Source of the DNA: Candidatus Eremiobacterota bacterium | GTDB lineage: Bacteria > Vulcanimicrobiota > Vulcanimicrobiia > Vulcanimicrobiales > Vulcanimicrobiaceae | NCBI GenBank assembly: GCA_019235885.1 | Contig: JAFAKB010000105.1 | Location: forward strand, 1 to 64,000 | DNA length: 64,000 nucleotides | Direction of reading: 5' to 3' | Part shown: positions 33,979-43,574 of the stretch, piece by piece | Layout: each line of letters starts with the position of its first letter | Numbering within the stretch: the stretch's first letter is position 1 | Notes under the pieces: model-generated | The model's database searches: none | Told to the model about the DNA's origin: nothing | What the model saw: only the letters and a program-made list of their open reading frames with translations | Position numbers and translations under genes: made by a program

Positions 33979-34857
33979 ATGAAACTCACGCGTCCAACCA
34001 TTCTCACGGCAGCCTTCGCGTTCGTCGCGGTGTTCGCGCTCGGCCCCGCCGTGCCGGTGCGCGCCGCCGACGACAACTCGGTCGACGCAATCAAGAAGCG
34101 CGGCACGATCAAGATCGGCGTGAAGTACGACGCGCCGCCGTTCGGCTCGCTCAACCCGCAGACGAATCAGGTCACCGGCTTCGACGTCGACATCGCGCGC
34201 GCGATCGCCAAGAAGATCCTCGGCTCGCCCGACAAGGTGGAGCTGGTCCAGGTCAAGTCCGACAACCGCATCCCGCTGGTGCAGAACGGCGACATCGACG
34301 CGTTCGTCGCCACCGCGACGATCACGCCCGCGCGCATGAAGACGATCGACTTCTCGAATGTCTACTACCGCGCCGGCCAGTCGCTGCTGGTCAAGAAAGG
34401 CTCGCCGGTCAAGAGCTACAAGGACCTCGAGGGCAAAGGCGTCTGCTCCGTCCAAGGCTCGACGCCTGAACAGACGATCCGCCGGCTCGTCCCCAAAGCG
34501 AACGTCGTCACCTTCGAGACCTATCCGGAATGCCTCACCGCGCTGCGCGGCGGCCGCGTCGACGCGGTGACGACCGACAACGTGATCCTCGGCGGCTTCG
34601 AAGCGCAAGACCCGAACAATCTGGAGCTCGTCGGCGGCCTGTTCACCTTCGAGCCGTACGGAATCGGGATTCGCAAGGGCAACGCATCGCTGGTCAAGGC
34701 GATCAACGACACGCTCGCCGATCTGAAGAAGAACGGCGAGTACGCGAAGCTGCACGAGAAATGGCTCAAGAAGCCGCTTCCGGCCGACTTCAACAAATGG
34801 TACGAGATGCCGGCAGCCGCCGCGGCGGAGCAGTTCGCCAACCAGAAAGTCGGCTGA
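33979..34857 (+). CDS. Amino acid ABC transporter, substrate-binding protein
   Basis: 292 residues with a signal peptide (TILTAAFAFVAVFALGPAVP, cut near VRAADD). Bacterial family 3 solute-binding fold: KRGTIKIGVKYDAPPFG, VTGFDVDIARAIAKKIL, DAFVATATITPARMKTIDFS, KGVCSVQGSTPEQTIRR. Similar to glutamate/aspartate or glutamine binders; ligand not provable. GGAGG 5 bases before the ATG. Acts outside the membrane. Confidence 0.93.
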   Translation: MKLTRPTILTAAFAFVAVFALGPAVPVRAADDNSVDAIKKRGTIKIGVKYDAPPFGSLNPQTNQVTGFDVDIARAIAKKILGSPDKVELVQVKSDNRIPLVQNGDIDAFVATATITPARMKTIDFSNVYYRAGQSLLVKKGSPVKSYKDLEGKGVCSVQGSTPEQTIRRLVPKANVVTFETYPECLTALRGGRVDAVTTDNVILGGFEAQDPNNLELVGGLFTFEPYGIGIRKGNASLVKAINDTLADLKKNGEYAKLHEKWLKKPLPADFNKWYEMPAAAAAEQFANQKVG

Positions 34858-34863
34858 GCCCAG

Positions 34864-35508
34864 ATGGATTGGTCGGTCCTGGGCGAGAACGCCGGACTTC
34901 TCGCCCACGGGCTGCTGGTCACGCTCGAGGTCTCCGCGCTGGCGCTAGTGCTGGCGCTCCTCCTCGGCGTGATCGTCGCAACGCTGCGCGTCGCACCGTC
35001 GCCGCCGCTGCGCCGCATCGGCACGGCGTACGTCGAGGTCTTGCGCAACGTCCCGCTGCTGGTGCAGCTGTTCTTTCTGTTCTTCGCGCTGCCGAGCGTG
35101 GGGATCCGGCTCGACGCGTTCCTCTGCGGCGTGCTCGCGCTCGGCGTCTACACGTCCGCGTTCGTCGCCGAGGCGATCCGCAGCGGGATCGCGGCCGTCC
35201 CGAAGGGCCAGCTCGAAGCCGGCCTTTCGAGCGGGATGGGCTACGCTCTGGAGATGCGGACGATCGTCCTCCCGCAAGCGGTCGCGAAAACGATCCCGCC
35301 GCTCGGCAACACCACGCTGAACCTGATCAAGAACTCCTCGCTGGTGAGCACCGTCTCGGTGCTCGACGTGCTCGGCACCGCGAACCTGATCGGCTCGCGC
35401 ACTTTCGAGTACGTCCCGATGTTCGTCGGCGCCGCTATCTGCTATCTGATCCTCACGATCCCGACCGCGTTCGCGGTGAACCGGCTCGAGAAGCGGTACG
35501 CGCGCTGA
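34864..35508 (+). CDS. Amino acid ABC transporter permease 1
   Basis: 214 residues, HisM/GlnP type, with about five membrane helices starting LLVTLEVSALALVLALLLG. The EAA loop that docks the ATPase reads RSGIAAVPKGQLEAGLSSGM. Shares one base (TGATG) with the next permease. Confidence 0.93.
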   Translation: MDWSVLGENAGLLAHGLLVTLEVSALALVLALLLGVIVATLRVAPSPPLRRIGTAYVEVLRNVPLLVQLFFLFFALPSVGIRLDAFLCGVLALGVYTSAFVAEAIRSGIAAVPKGQLEAGLSSGMGYALEMRTIVLPQAVAKTIPPLGNTTLNLIKNSSLVSTVSVLDVLGTANLIGSRTFEYVPMFVGAAICYLILTIPTAFAVNRLEKRYAR

Positions 35509-36161
35509 TGGACCTGAGCTGGCTCTTCAACGGCCCGACGCTGATCTTTCTCGCCGGCGGCCTCGGCATCACGCTCGAGCTGGCGGCGATCTCGATCGCG
35601 ATCTCGTTCGTCACCGGCGTTTTGCTCGCGCTCGGGCGCCTCTCGCGCTTCCGGCCGCTGAGCCTGATCGTGACGACGTACATCGAGGGAATGCGCGCGG
35701 TGCCGGTCTTGCTGGTGATCTTTTTCGCCTACTTCGCGCTGCCCCGGATTCTCGGCTTGAAGCTCGACCCGTTCGTCGCCGGCGTGATCGCGCTGTCGGC
35801 GTTCACCGCGGCGCTCGTCGCGGAGATCGTGCGCGCCGGCATCCTTGCCGTGCCGAAAGGCCTCACCGAAGCCGCGCTCTCGCAGGGGCTTTCGCAAGCA
35901 CAGGTCCTACGCATCGTTACGTTGCCGATCGCCGTACGCCAGATGATGCCGGCGCTGGTCGCGCAGTTCGTGACCCTGCTGAAAGACACGTCGCTCACCG
36001 CGGTCATCGGCATCCTCGAGCTCACTCGTCGCGGCCAGATCGTCTTCGCGCAGCCGCCGTTCCAGCCGATCCCCGTCTTCGCGCTGATCGCGCTGATCTA
36101 TTTCACCGCGAACTTCGGCCTCTCGCAAATCGGCCGCCGCCTCGAAGCCCGCACGCTCTGA
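35508..36161 (+). CDS. Amino acid ABC transporter permease 2
   Basis: 217 residues, same family as the previous gene. ATG 35508 overlaps its stop, and MDLSWLFNGPTLIFLAGGLG is the normal N-terminus. EAA loop RAGILAVPKGLTEAALSQGL. Probably forms a heterodimer with permease 1. Confidence 0.93.
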   Translation: MDLSWLFNGPTLIFLAGGLGITLELAAISIAISFVTGVLLALGRLSRFRPLSLIVTTYIEGMRAVPVLLVIFFAYFALPRILGLKLDPFVAGVIALSAFTAALVAEIVRAGILAVPKGLTEAALSQGLSQAQVLRIVTLPIAVRQMMPALVAQFVTLLKDTSLTAVIGILELTRRGQIVFAQPPFQPIPVFALIALIYFTANFGLSQIGRRLEARTL

Positions 36162-36184
36162 CGACGACCGCCCGCCGGCTCCGA

Positions 36185-36904
36185 TCAGCCCGGCAGGTCC
36201 GAGTGCTCGAAGGCGTCCATGAAGTTGCCCGGTTTCGGAAAGTCCGGAATCATGCGGCGCGCCACGTCCGCGACGAAGCCGGCGGCGGCGCGCGGCTTGC
36301 GGCGCGCGACGTCAACCGTTGCGTCGATGAACGCGCGCCGGAACCCGTCGCGCGGCACCGCCTTGAACACCTCGTCCGCAATGCGCCGCTCTGCCGGCTC
36401 GAATCCGCCCAGCACGTCGCCGCCGATGCCGTTGGCCAGCGCGCGCACTTCGACTTCCTTGTACTGCGCGATCCCGCCGGTCGCGTGCAACGCGACGGCG
36501 TCCCAGGCGATGCGCGCGGCGTCGGCGTCGCGGCCGTGCTCGAGCAGAACCTTCCGCGCGACGTCGGCGCCGTCGATCTCGAAGCCCCGGTTGGGCGAGC
36601 GATACGCCGCCGTCATCCCCAGATCGTGCGCGATCCCGGCCACGTAGAGGATCTCGTCGTCCATCTGCTCGCCCGGCGCGCCGAGCGCGCGCGCCAGCAA
36701 GAACGAGCGCAGCGCGTGCCCGAACAGCGGTGCAGGATATGCGGCGCGCGCGAGCTCGGTCACCGCGAGCGCGGCCGGCGTCTTCGGAATGCGCACGCCG
36801 GCGATCATCTCCGGCAACGGTGAAGCCTCCGTAGCGCGCTCGGCGCCGCCGACCGCGACGAGACCCGCGCAGCAACCCTCGCGCACGAACAACTCTCGCG
36901 TCAT
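36185..36904 (-). CDS. HD-domain metal-dependent phosphohydrolase-like protein
   Basis: 239 residues. HD motifs: FGHALRSFLLARALG, EILYVAGIAHDLGMTAAY, then a later His in WDAVALHATGGIA. Similar in outline to cyanamide-hydratase-type HD proteins. ATG 36904 is chosen because the sequence upstream is opposite strand to other features. TACGAT (36917-36912) preceded by TGC lies 7 bases upstream with no ribosome site, suggesting a leaderless mRNA. Substrate unknown. Confidence 0.85.
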   Translation of the reverse strand: MTRELFVREGCCAGLVAVGGAERATEASPLPEMIAGVRIPKTPAALAVTELARAAYPAPLFGHALRSFLLARALGAPGEQMDDEILYVAGIAHDLGMTAAYRSPNRGFEIDGADVARKVLLEHGRDADAARIAWDAVALHATGGIAQYKEVEVRALANGIGGDVLGGFEPAERRIADEVFKAVPRDGFRRAFIDATVDVARRKPRAAAGFVADVARRMIPDFPKPGNFMDAFEHSDLPG

Positions 36905-36917
36905 GGTATCGATCGTA

Positions 36918-37217
36918 GCAGACGCGGCATCGTGCGCCAGAGCCAATCCACGAGGCGCACTGCGTCCACCGTAACAGCTGCCTCCGAAACTGCCGGCGCC
37001 CCGCCCGTCGTAGCCCTTTACAGGGCACGGGCTTTCGGCTCGACACCGGACCGAACTGCTGGACGGGCTTGCACCCGCAGATTCGCGTGACGGTCGCAAA
37101 CGGCGACGGCGACGACCATCACGGCGACTCCGACTAGCTCGACCGGCAGGTCCTAGGCCTCTTTGCGAGCACTCACCCGGCCGAAACAAAAGCCGTGGAG
37201 TTCGCAAAGGGGTCGTC
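36918..37217. other. 300-base gap with hairpin and possible protein remnant
   Basis: GCCCGT/ACGGGC with inner GCCC/GGGC (37003-37032) forms a hairpin. The plus strand from about 37,035 to 37,138 reads GFRLDTGPNCWTGLHPQIRV and ends GDGDDHHGDSD-stop, which looks like the end of a secreted protein but has no start. No intact gene. Confidence 0.35.
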
Positions 37218-39899
37218 TTGAAGCGCCTGGGGTTCCTTTTTCTCGCTAGCATTCTGCTGCTGCCGAATGCGGCGCCGGCGCAAGTCGCCTCGCCTGCGCC
37301 CGCTGCATCGGCGCCGGCCGAAGCGGCCGGCGTCGTGCGCGAGACGCTCGCCAACGGCCTGCGCGTCATCGTGCTGCCGAACAAGCTGGCGCCGGTCGCG
37401 ACGACCTACGTCTCCTACGGGGTCGGCTCGGACGACGACACAATGCCCGGGATCGCGCACGCGACCGAGCACATGCTCTTCCGCGGCACGTCCGACGTCT
37501 CGGGCGGACAGCTCGCCGACATCGCCGCGCGCATGGGCGCCGAGTACAACGCGTTCACCACCGATCAGTACACGCTCTACTACTACAAGTTCCCCGCGGC
37601 GTACGCCGACGTCGTGCTGCACCTCGAAGCCGACCGCATGGCGAACGCCGCGATTCGCGCGCAGGACTGGGCGACCGAGCGCGGCGCGATCGAGCAGGAG
37701 ATCCGCGCGCAGGAGAGCCGCCCGCTGCACGCCGTCTCGATGAAGCTGCGCGAGCGCTTCTTCGCCGGAACGCCGTTCGCGACCGCGTCGGCCGGCACGG
37801 TGCCGAGCTTCGAGAAGATGACCGCCGACGACATCCGCGCGTTCTACCGCGCGTGGTACAAGCCGAGCAACGCCACGCTGATCGTCGCCGGCGACGTCGA
37901 CCCGCAGCGCACGCTCGCCGACGTGCACCGGCACTTCGACGCGATTCCGGCCGGCGAGGTTCCGGCGCGCAAGCCGATCGAGGTCCCGCCGCTCGCCAGC
38001 TCGTCGCTCGAAGAGCCGATCGACTTTCCGGTCGGCGTCGGCGTGCTCGCGTACCGCCAGCCGGGCTCGAACGACGCGGACTACGCCGCCTCGCGCGTGC
38101 TCGCGCAAGTCTTCAGCAGCGGCCGCGGCGTGCTGGCCGACCTCACCGCGACCGGCAAGACGCTCGGCGTGTTGAGCTTCACCAACCAGTATCCCGAGAT
38201 GGGCGCCGGTTTCTTGCTCGCGATTCCCGCCCGCGGAAGCACGCCCCAGGCGGCGCAGTCGCTCCTGTCCGGCGTGCTCGACGACTATCGCACCAACGGC
38301 GTTCCGGCCGAGCTGATCGACGCGGCGCGCACGCGTCTGCTGAGCGAACAGGCGTACCAGCAGTCCTCGATCTCCGGGCTCGGCCTGGCCTGGGCAGACG
38401 CGAACGCGCAGCATCGCACGCCGGATGCGGTCTACGCGGCGATCGCCAACGTCACCGCCGACGACGTCAACCGCGTCCTGCGCACGTACTACACTGCCGA
38501 TCATCGGCTCTCGATCGTGCTGACGCCGAAGCCCTCGTCGACGGTTCCGAAAACCGACCCGAGCGCCGGCATCGAGCATGTCGGCTTCACCCCGACGATG
38601 CACGAGCCGCTCCCGGCGTGGGCCCAGTCCGCGCTGAAAGCCCCGCTGCACCCGCCCTCCGGCGAGATCGGCGCGCGCCCGCACCGGCTCGCGAACGGAA
38701 TGCGCTACGCGGTGCGCCGCGAGACGGCGGCGCCCACCGTCGTCGTGAGCGGCGTGATCCGCACCAGCCCGCTGCTCTACGAGCCGAAAGGAAAGGACGG
38801 CGTCCACCTGCTCGTCGACGCACTGCTCCCGTGGGGCACGACGACGTACGACCGCAAAGGCTACGAAGCGCAGCTCGACGCGATCGCGGCCTCGGCCGCG
38901 CTCGGCGAGTCCTTCGCGCTCAAGGTGCAAGCGAAAGACTTCGAGCGCGGGATCGCGCTGCTCGCCGACGGCATGCTGCATCCCGCCTTCGCGCCGTCCG
39001 CGTTCGCGATCGTGCGCGCGAACACGATGCAGAGCGTGGCGCTCGCCGACAAGCTGCCGAAGACGAAAGCCGAGCTCGCGCAGCGGCTCGCGCTCTACCC
39101 GGCCGGCGACCCGCGGCGCCGCGACGTCACCGAGCAGACGATCGCCGGCAGCAGCCTCGACGACGCGAAGCGCTGGTACCGCTTCGCGTTCCGCCCCGAC
39201 GAGACCACGCTGGCGATCGTCGGCGATGTCGCGCCCGAGCGCGCGGACGCCGCGATCCGCAAGTACTTCGGCGCGTGGAAAGCGGCCGGCGCGCCGCCGT
39301 CGTTCCGCTTCCCGCAGCTGCGCGCGAAGGCGAAGCAGGCGCAGACCGTGACCGTGAAGGTTCCGACCAACGTTCAATCCGAGGTGACGCTCAAACAGGT
39401 GTTCCCGATGCGGCGCGACGACGCGGACTACGTGCCGCTGCTGCTCGCGAACACGATGCTCTCCGGCGAAGGGACGGGCTCGCTGCTGATGGAGGAGTTG
39501 CGTACGCACCGCGGCTACGTCTACACCGCCGACTCCGACTTCAACGTGAACGCGGCCGGCGCGGAGTTCAGCATCTCGTTCTCGAGCGATCCGAAGAACG
39601 TCGGCCGCGCGAACGCGGCGGTCGTCGCGATGATCAAGCGTTTGCAGAGCGCGCCGCTCTCGGCGGTCGAGCTGCAGCGCGCGAAAGCGCTGCTGCTCGC
39701 GCAGCGCGTTCTGCCGCTCGACAGCTACGCCGGCGTCGCGGCCGACATGCTGGCCGGCGTGAAAGACGGCTACACCGAGTCCGACGAGAGCTGGTTCTGG
39801 AACGCGCTGCTGCGCACCACGCCGGGGCAGATACAGCACGCACTGCGCCGCATCGACGCGGACCATTTCGTCCGGGTGATCGTCGAACCGGGGTCGTAA
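37218..39899 (+). CDS. M16 family zinc metallopeptidase, two-unit, exported
   Basis: 893 residues. Signal peptide LGFLFLASILLLPNAAPAQ. First M16 unit (about 35-440) has the inverted zinc motif HATEHM (HxxEH) near 85 and the distal Glu in TERGAIEQEIRAQE. The second unit (about 480-890) lacks HxxEH, as usual for the structural half. Acts outside the cytoplasm on peptides. TTG start 37218 with AAAGGGG 5 bases upstream. Monocistronic. Confidence 0.93.
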   Translation: MKRLGFLFLASILLLPNAAPAQVASPAPAASAPAEAAGVVRETLANGLRVIVLPNKLAPVATTYVSYGVGSDDDTMPGIAHATEHMLFRGTSDVSGGQLADIAARMGAEYNAFTTDQYTLYYYKFPAAYADVVLHLEADRMANAAIRAQDWATERGAIEQEIRAQESRPLHAVSMKLRERFFAGTPFATASAGTVPSFEKMTADDIRAFYRAWYKPSNATLIVAGDVDPQRTLADVHRHFDAIPAGEVPARKPIEVPPLASSSLEEPIDFPVGVGVLAYRQPGSNDADYAASRVLAQVFSSGRGVLADLTATGKTLGVLSFTNQYPEMGAGFLLAIPARGSTPQAAQSLLSGVLDDYRTNGVPAELIDAARTRLLSEQAYQQSSISGLGLAWADANAQHRTPDAVYAAIANVTADDVNRVLRTYYTADHRLSIVLTPKPSSTVPKTDPSAGIEHVGFTPTMHEPLPAWAQSALKAPLHPPSGEIGARPHRLANGMRYAVRRETAAPTVVVSGVIRTSPLLYEPKGKDGVHLLVDALLPWGTTTYDRKGYEAQLDAIAASAALGESFALKVQAKDFERGIALLADGMLHPAFAPSAFAIVRANTMQSVALADKLPKTKAELAQRLALYPAGDPRRRDVTEQTIAGSSLDDAKRWYRFAFRPDETTLAIVGDVAPERADAAIRKYFGAWKAAGAPPSFRFPQLRAKAKQAQTVTVKVPTNVQSEVTLKQVFPMRRDDADYVPLLLANTMLSGEGTGSLLMEELRTHRGYVYTADSDFNVNAAGAEFSISFSSDPKNVGRANAAVVAMIKRLQSAPLSAVELQRAKALLLAQRVLPLDSYAGVAADMLAGVKDGYTESDESWFWNALLRTTPGQIQHALRRIDADHFVRVIVEPGS

Positions 39900-39957
39900 C
39901 CGGCGCTGGGCGTCGAAGCTTGGTACGGTGAGCAGCCGTCCCGGCGGGTAGTCGTCC

Positions 39958-39985
39958 TTGAATTCTCGTTTCGTTGTGCTACTAT
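39958..39985 (+). promoter_or_regulatory. Promoter of the DUF2283-like gene
   Basis: TTGAAT (39958-39963), 16-base spacer, TGC-TACTAT (39980-39985). Start near 39992, leaving a 5' UTR of about 100 bases. Confidence 0.6.
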
Positions 39986-40020
39986 GGCCGCATCCACGTA
40001 CGTCAAAAGTCGTGGCTGCG

Positions 40021-40045
40021 GTACCTCGGGATTTCATGCCCGGGG
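40021..40045 (+). promoter_or_regulatory. Hairpin in the 5' UTR of the DUF2283-like gene
   Basis: ACCTCGGG pairs with CCCGGGGT (one T.G) around ATTTCATG, 47 bases before the ATG. Not followed by a T-run, so not a terminator; may affect translation or stability. Confidence 0.45.
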
Positions 40046-40091
40046 TCTGTCGTGCTTCAGGTCTCTCGTACGTCAGGCGAAGGTTTCAGCA

Positions 40092-40397
40092 ATGAGCCCG
40101 GCTGTGTTCTCCGTTGACCTCGAATCCAAGGCAGCATATGTCTCCTACCGGCCCTCGTCGCAGATCGCGCAGCAAGTGCGCGTCGTGCGGGGACGAACCG
40201 GGCGACTGGGCGCGATTCCCTATGGCCCGGCGCTGCACGGCATGCCGCACCTGATCGCCGAGTACGACGCCGCGGGCGAAGTCGTCGGCGTGCAGTTGCA
40301 TGGCATTTCACCGGAGCTGATCGGCCTCGCCGACGAGTTCCTCGGCCTGGTCGACCTCGCGCTCCCCGACCCGCTCGCGCGCACGATCCTGGCCTGA
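40092..40397 (+). CDS. DUF2283-like small protein
   Basis: 101 residues from ATG 40092. VDLESKAAYVSYRPSSQIAQ then AEYDAAGEVVGVQLHG fit the short beta-sandwich DUF2283 pattern (a D..Y.. first half and a D..G.vvGI second half). Family function unknown. An upstream ATG at 39984 overlaps the promoter and is rejected. Confidence 0.7.
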   Translation: MSPAVFSVDLESKAAYVSYRPSSQIAQQVRVVRGRTGRLGAIPYGPALHGMPHLIAEYDAAGEVVGVQLHGISPELIGLADEFLGLVDLALPDPLARTILA

Positions 40398-40466
40398 CGT
40401 AACGCGCGAAGCGCGTCTTCGCTATTTCTTTACGCGCCGCCACGTCGCCGATGGCGTCGTGGGCGC

Positions 40467-41942
40467 TCAGGGAACGACGAGTGCCGAGCGGAGGTCGATG
40501 AACGGGCCGCCTTCCTTCGCGTTCGGCGCGTCGGGCTCGAAGCGCAGCTCGTGCGGTCCGCTCGTGCGCCAGCGCCACGCGAACAGAACCGCGTCGGGAA
40601 GCGCTTTGCCCGCGCTGGATTTGTTCTGCCAGATCCCCGTGCGGTCGACGGGCTCGCGGCCGTCGATCAGCAATCGCGCCCGGCCGAGCTCGCAGCAGCG
40701 TTCGCCGAGCGTTCCGCGCAGCGCGACCGCCGAGCCGGTGAAGCGGAAGGTCTGCGGCAGCGATGTGATCGCGAGCGGTTGTGACGACATCGCCGGCCAG
40801 GGATCGTTCGCCTCCGGGCGCTCGTTCGGCGCGAGCGCGCCGGCCGCGATCATCAGCGCGAGCGCGCCGTTCGCCTGCCAGGCGGTGACGACGCCGCTCG
40901 GCGGCGGGCCGTCGAAGAAGCGGCCGTACGCGCCGTCGGTCGCGCGCCGCGCGTGCGCGGCCGCGGCGGCGTTGCGCACGATCCAATCGCGCGCGGAGCT
41001 CTCGCCGTCGCGCGCGAGCAGCAGCATCGCGAAGACGAGCGGCTGCACGATGTCGTTCTCCGCTTGCAGGTCGGTGAAGACGTCGCGGTCGTCGTCGAGC
41101 GCGCGGATCGCGCGCGCCGTCACGCGCGCTTCTTCGCCGTAGCGCCTTTCGCCGGTGGCGCGCGCCAGCACGAGGCCTGCTTCGATCATCACGCCGTTGA
41201 CGGACGCGAAGAAACGGTGCGGCAGCGCGCGGCACGTGTGTCCGTCGTCGAAGACGTAGACGGTGTAGAGCGGCAGCTCGGGATCGAGGAACCACTTCCG
41301 CACCGCCGCATAGTGCCGCGTTGCGTCCTCGAGATAGTCGCTGCGCTTCAAGCGCTCCGCCAGCAGCGCCGCGGCGAGCGTTCGGTTCGCGTCGGTCTCG
41401 AGCGTCTTCAGGCCGCCGCTCTCGGCGTGCGGTCGCTGGTAGTCGATCTCCGGACACGCGCCGCGCGCGAAGACATCGGAGCTCGCGATGAACCGGTACG
41501 CGGCTTCGGCGTTCGTCAGGGCTTTGCCGTCACGGGTCGCGTCGTACGTGCGCACGGCCGCGACGGCGTCCCACATCGGCACGTCGCTCCACGCGGTGCA
41601 GCGCGGCCGCCGGCAGTCGCCGTAGGCGGGCTCGGTCTGTTCGAGCTCGCGCAGCAGCGAGAGCAGCGTTTCATCGTGCGTCAGCAGCCGGCGCTCGTAA
41701 ACGATTGCGGTGAGGCTGTCGGCGGCCCAGTCCACGTTCCCCGCACCGCAGCTCGCATCGAGGCACGCGTACCATCTTCCCGCACCCGCATAGAACCGTG
41801 TCGCCAGCGTCTCGGCGGCGTCGTCCGCCAGCGCTTTGAACGTCGCCGGCGCGACGCGCGCCGCCGCAGGCGTCGTCGTTACCTTGTAGCCGAAGACGAG
41901 CAGCAGCACGGCGTACCCGGTCCCTGCCGCGACCACGACCAC
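40467..41942 (-). CDS. Membrane-anchored GH76-like (alpha/alpha)6 protein
   Basis: 491 residues from GTG 41942. N-terminal membrane helix (VVVAAGTGYAVLLLVFGYKV), then a helical-repeat catalytic-type domain with GH76-like features (WYACLDASCGAGNVDWAADS; TAWSDVPMWDAVAAVRTYDA; FASVNGVMIEAGLVLARATG) and a beta-rich C-terminal 110 residues. GH76 enzymes cut alpha-1,6-mannan, but I see no certain catalytic Asp pair. The hydrophobic stretch continues upstream of the first GTG without a usual start codon, so the true start may differ. Confidence 0.65.
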   Translation of the reverse strand: MVVVAAGTGYAVLLLVFGYKVTTTPAAARVAPATFKALADDAAETLATRFYAGAGRWYACLDASCGAGNVDWAADSLTAIVYERRLLTHDETLLSLLRELEQTEPAYGDCRRPRCTAWSDVPMWDAVAAVRTYDATRDGKALTNAEAAYRFIASSDVFARGACPEIDYQRPHAESGGLKTLETDANRTLAAALLAERLKRSDYLEDATRHYAAVRKWFLDPELPLYTVYVFDDGHTCRALPHRFFASVNGVMIEAGLVLARATGERRYGEEARVTARAIRALDDDRDVFTDLQAENDIVQPLVFAMLLLARDGESSARDWIVRNAAAAAHARRATDGAYGRFFDGPPPSGVVTAWQANGALALMIAAGALAPNERPEANDPWPAMSSQPLAITSLPQTFRFTGSAVALRGTLGERCCELGRARLLIDGREPVDRTGIWQNKSSAGKALPDAVLFAWRWRTSGPHELRFEPDAPNAKEGGPFIDLRSALVVP

Positions 41943-42023
41943 GACCGCAGCGGCGAAAAACGCGAACGCCGGCGCGACGAATCGCAGCGCCGCGCGAAGG
42001 CGTCTGATGCCGACGGCACGGCC

Positions 42024-42905
42024 TCAGGCCGGCGTCATCGCCGGCTCGACGTCGAGCGTCGTGACGCGGTGCAAATCGCGGCGGTCGTTCGCTTCGTCGA
42101 ACGGCAGGCCGCGGTGCATCGTGCACCGGTTATCCCAGATGACGAAATCGCCGACGCGCCAGGTGTGCCGGTAGACGAACTGCGGCAGCGTCGCGAGGCT
42201 CATCAGCTCGCGCAGCAGCAACCGGCCGTCCGGAACCGGCCAGCCCACGACGTGCGCGGCGTGCGAAGCGATGAACACGCTCTTCCGTCCGGACCCGGGA
42301 TGCGTGCGCACCAGCGGCTGCACCGCGCCCGGGAACTGTGCACGCTCGGCGTCGGTGAACTCGGTGAAGCCGATCGTCTCGCGCGAGTAGATGATCGAAT
42401 GAAACGCGCGCAGCTCCGCGATCTGCGTCTTCATCGCCTCGGGCAGCGCGTCGTACGCCGCGCGCATGTCGGCGTACTCCGTCTCGCCGCCTTTGCTCGG
42501 CACCTCTTTCGCGGAGAGCATCGAGTAGCGCGCGGACGGGCTCTGAAACGACGAGTCGCTATGCCACAGCCGGTTGCCGAGCGAGTACATCCGCCGCCGG
42601 TCGTCGCGCGCGATGATGTCCTCGTTCTCGTCGAGGTTCGAGATGTCGGTCATCGCCGGATCCTTCAACCGCGGGTTCGCGTCGATGACGCGCCGCCCGA
42701 CGGTCGTAACGAGCTCGCCCCCGAGCCGCCGCGCAAACGCAACCTGCTCCTCGTCCGTGAACGGCTGCTCCCGCACGACGAGCACCGCATGCCGGTCCAT
42801 CAACCCGCGGACCTCGTCGAGCCCCCGCTCGTCCAACGCCGGCAGGTCAACCCCCGAAATCTGCCCCGCAAACCCCGGATGAAGAAACCGCGCCTCCATA
42901 GCCAT
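42024..42905 (-). CDS. TauD/TfdA family Fe(II)/2-oxoglutarate dioxygenase
   Basis: 293 residues. Iron ligands HxD in RLWHSDSSFQSPSA and the distal His in CTMHRGLPFDEA; 2-oxoglutarate Arg in RRDLHRVT. Family members hydroxylate taurine, 2,4-D or related acids; substrate here unknown. ATG 42905 has TAGAAT 6 bases before it (42917-42912) and no ribosome site, so possibly leaderless. Confidence 0.92.
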   Translation of the reverse strand: MAMEARFLHPGFAGQISGVDLPALDERGLDEVRGLMDRHAVLVVREQPFTDEEQVAFARRLGGELVTTVGRRVIDANPRLKDPAMTDISNLDENEDIIARDDRRRMYSLGNRLWHSDSSFQSPSARYSMLSAKEVPSKGGETEYADMRAAYDALPEAMKTQIAELRAFHSIIYSRETIGFTEFTDAERAQFPGAVQPLVRTHPGSGRKSVFIASHAAHVVGWPVPDGRLLLRELMSLATLPQFVYRHTWRVGDFVIWDNRCTMHRGLPFDEANDRRDLHRVTTLDVEPAMTPA

Positions 42906-42960
42906 AGACCTATTCTACTACGAACATCAACGGGCCGGCACCGGGGCACGGACAGAAGTA

Positions 42961-43566
42961 GTGGCCTACATTCTGAAATTCGTCCGCGAGCTTACTGCGC
43001 TCTTCGCAGCTCTTGGTTACGCCGTCGACCAAGTGCGCGAACTCCGGCAGCGCGGTCCTCGGGTGCAGGTGGGCGACGAGGCGGGGGAACGGCCGGAGCC
43101 GCCGGACGACGTAGCGTTTGGGGATGACTTCCTCTACGATGCGGTCGCTCGGATCAACGAAGCAGTCGTCGCAAACATCGACACGGTGGATCTGTCATTG
43201 CTCGCCGTCATCGGCGGGACGCTTGCGGTCCTGGTCTTCGGGATCGACAAGATACGCGAGCTCGCGCCACCGTGGGCGATTGCGGCTTATTGGCTTCTTG
43301 GCGGTTCCGTTACAGTGTGCGCTTTCGGGTACCTAATCGGCTTCGGAAGTCCGCGAGAATCGACCGACCCCGAGTCGTTTACGGTCGCTTTCGCCGAATA
43401 CCCCGGGGAAACGATATCCGTCGCTATCAAAGATACCGCGCGTGCATATCGAGACAACGCGCGTATTCGCTTGCTCAAGCGAGTCGGGGTTGTCACCGCG
43501 CTGGCGTTGCTGATTGCTGGAACGGTCGTGATCGCTCTGGCGCGCTCCATCGGCGCGGTGGTATAA
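42961..43566 (+). CDS. Predicted three-helix membrane protein, function unknown
   Basis: 201 residues from GTG 42961. Membrane segments at about 79-95 (LLAVIGGTLAVLVFGI), 107-127 (AIAAYWLLGGSVTVCAFGYL) and 178-198 (VVTALALLIAGTVVIAL). A soluble N-terminal 75 residues and a 45-residue loop between helices 2 and 3. No family recognised. GC below the flanking core genes. Ends 8 bases before the next ATG. Confidence 0.65.
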   Translation: MAYILKFVRELTALFAALGYAVDQVRELRQRGPRVQVGDEAGERPEPPDDVAFGDDFLYDAVARINEAVVANIDTVDLSLLAVIGGTLAVLVFGIDKIRELAPPWAIAAYWLLGGSVTVCAFGYLIGFGSPRESTDPESFTVAFAEYPGETISVAIKDTARAYRDNARIRLLKRVGVVTALALLIAGTVVIALARSIGAVV

Positions 43567-43567
43567 T
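43562..43567 (+). promoter_or_regulatory. Extended -10 of a probable leaderless promoter
   Basis: TGG-TATAAT with the box at 43562-43567, within the end of the membrane-protein gene; the next ATG (43575) is 7 bases on, where transcription should begin. Confidence 0.65.
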
Positions 43568-43574
43568 CCGAGAC

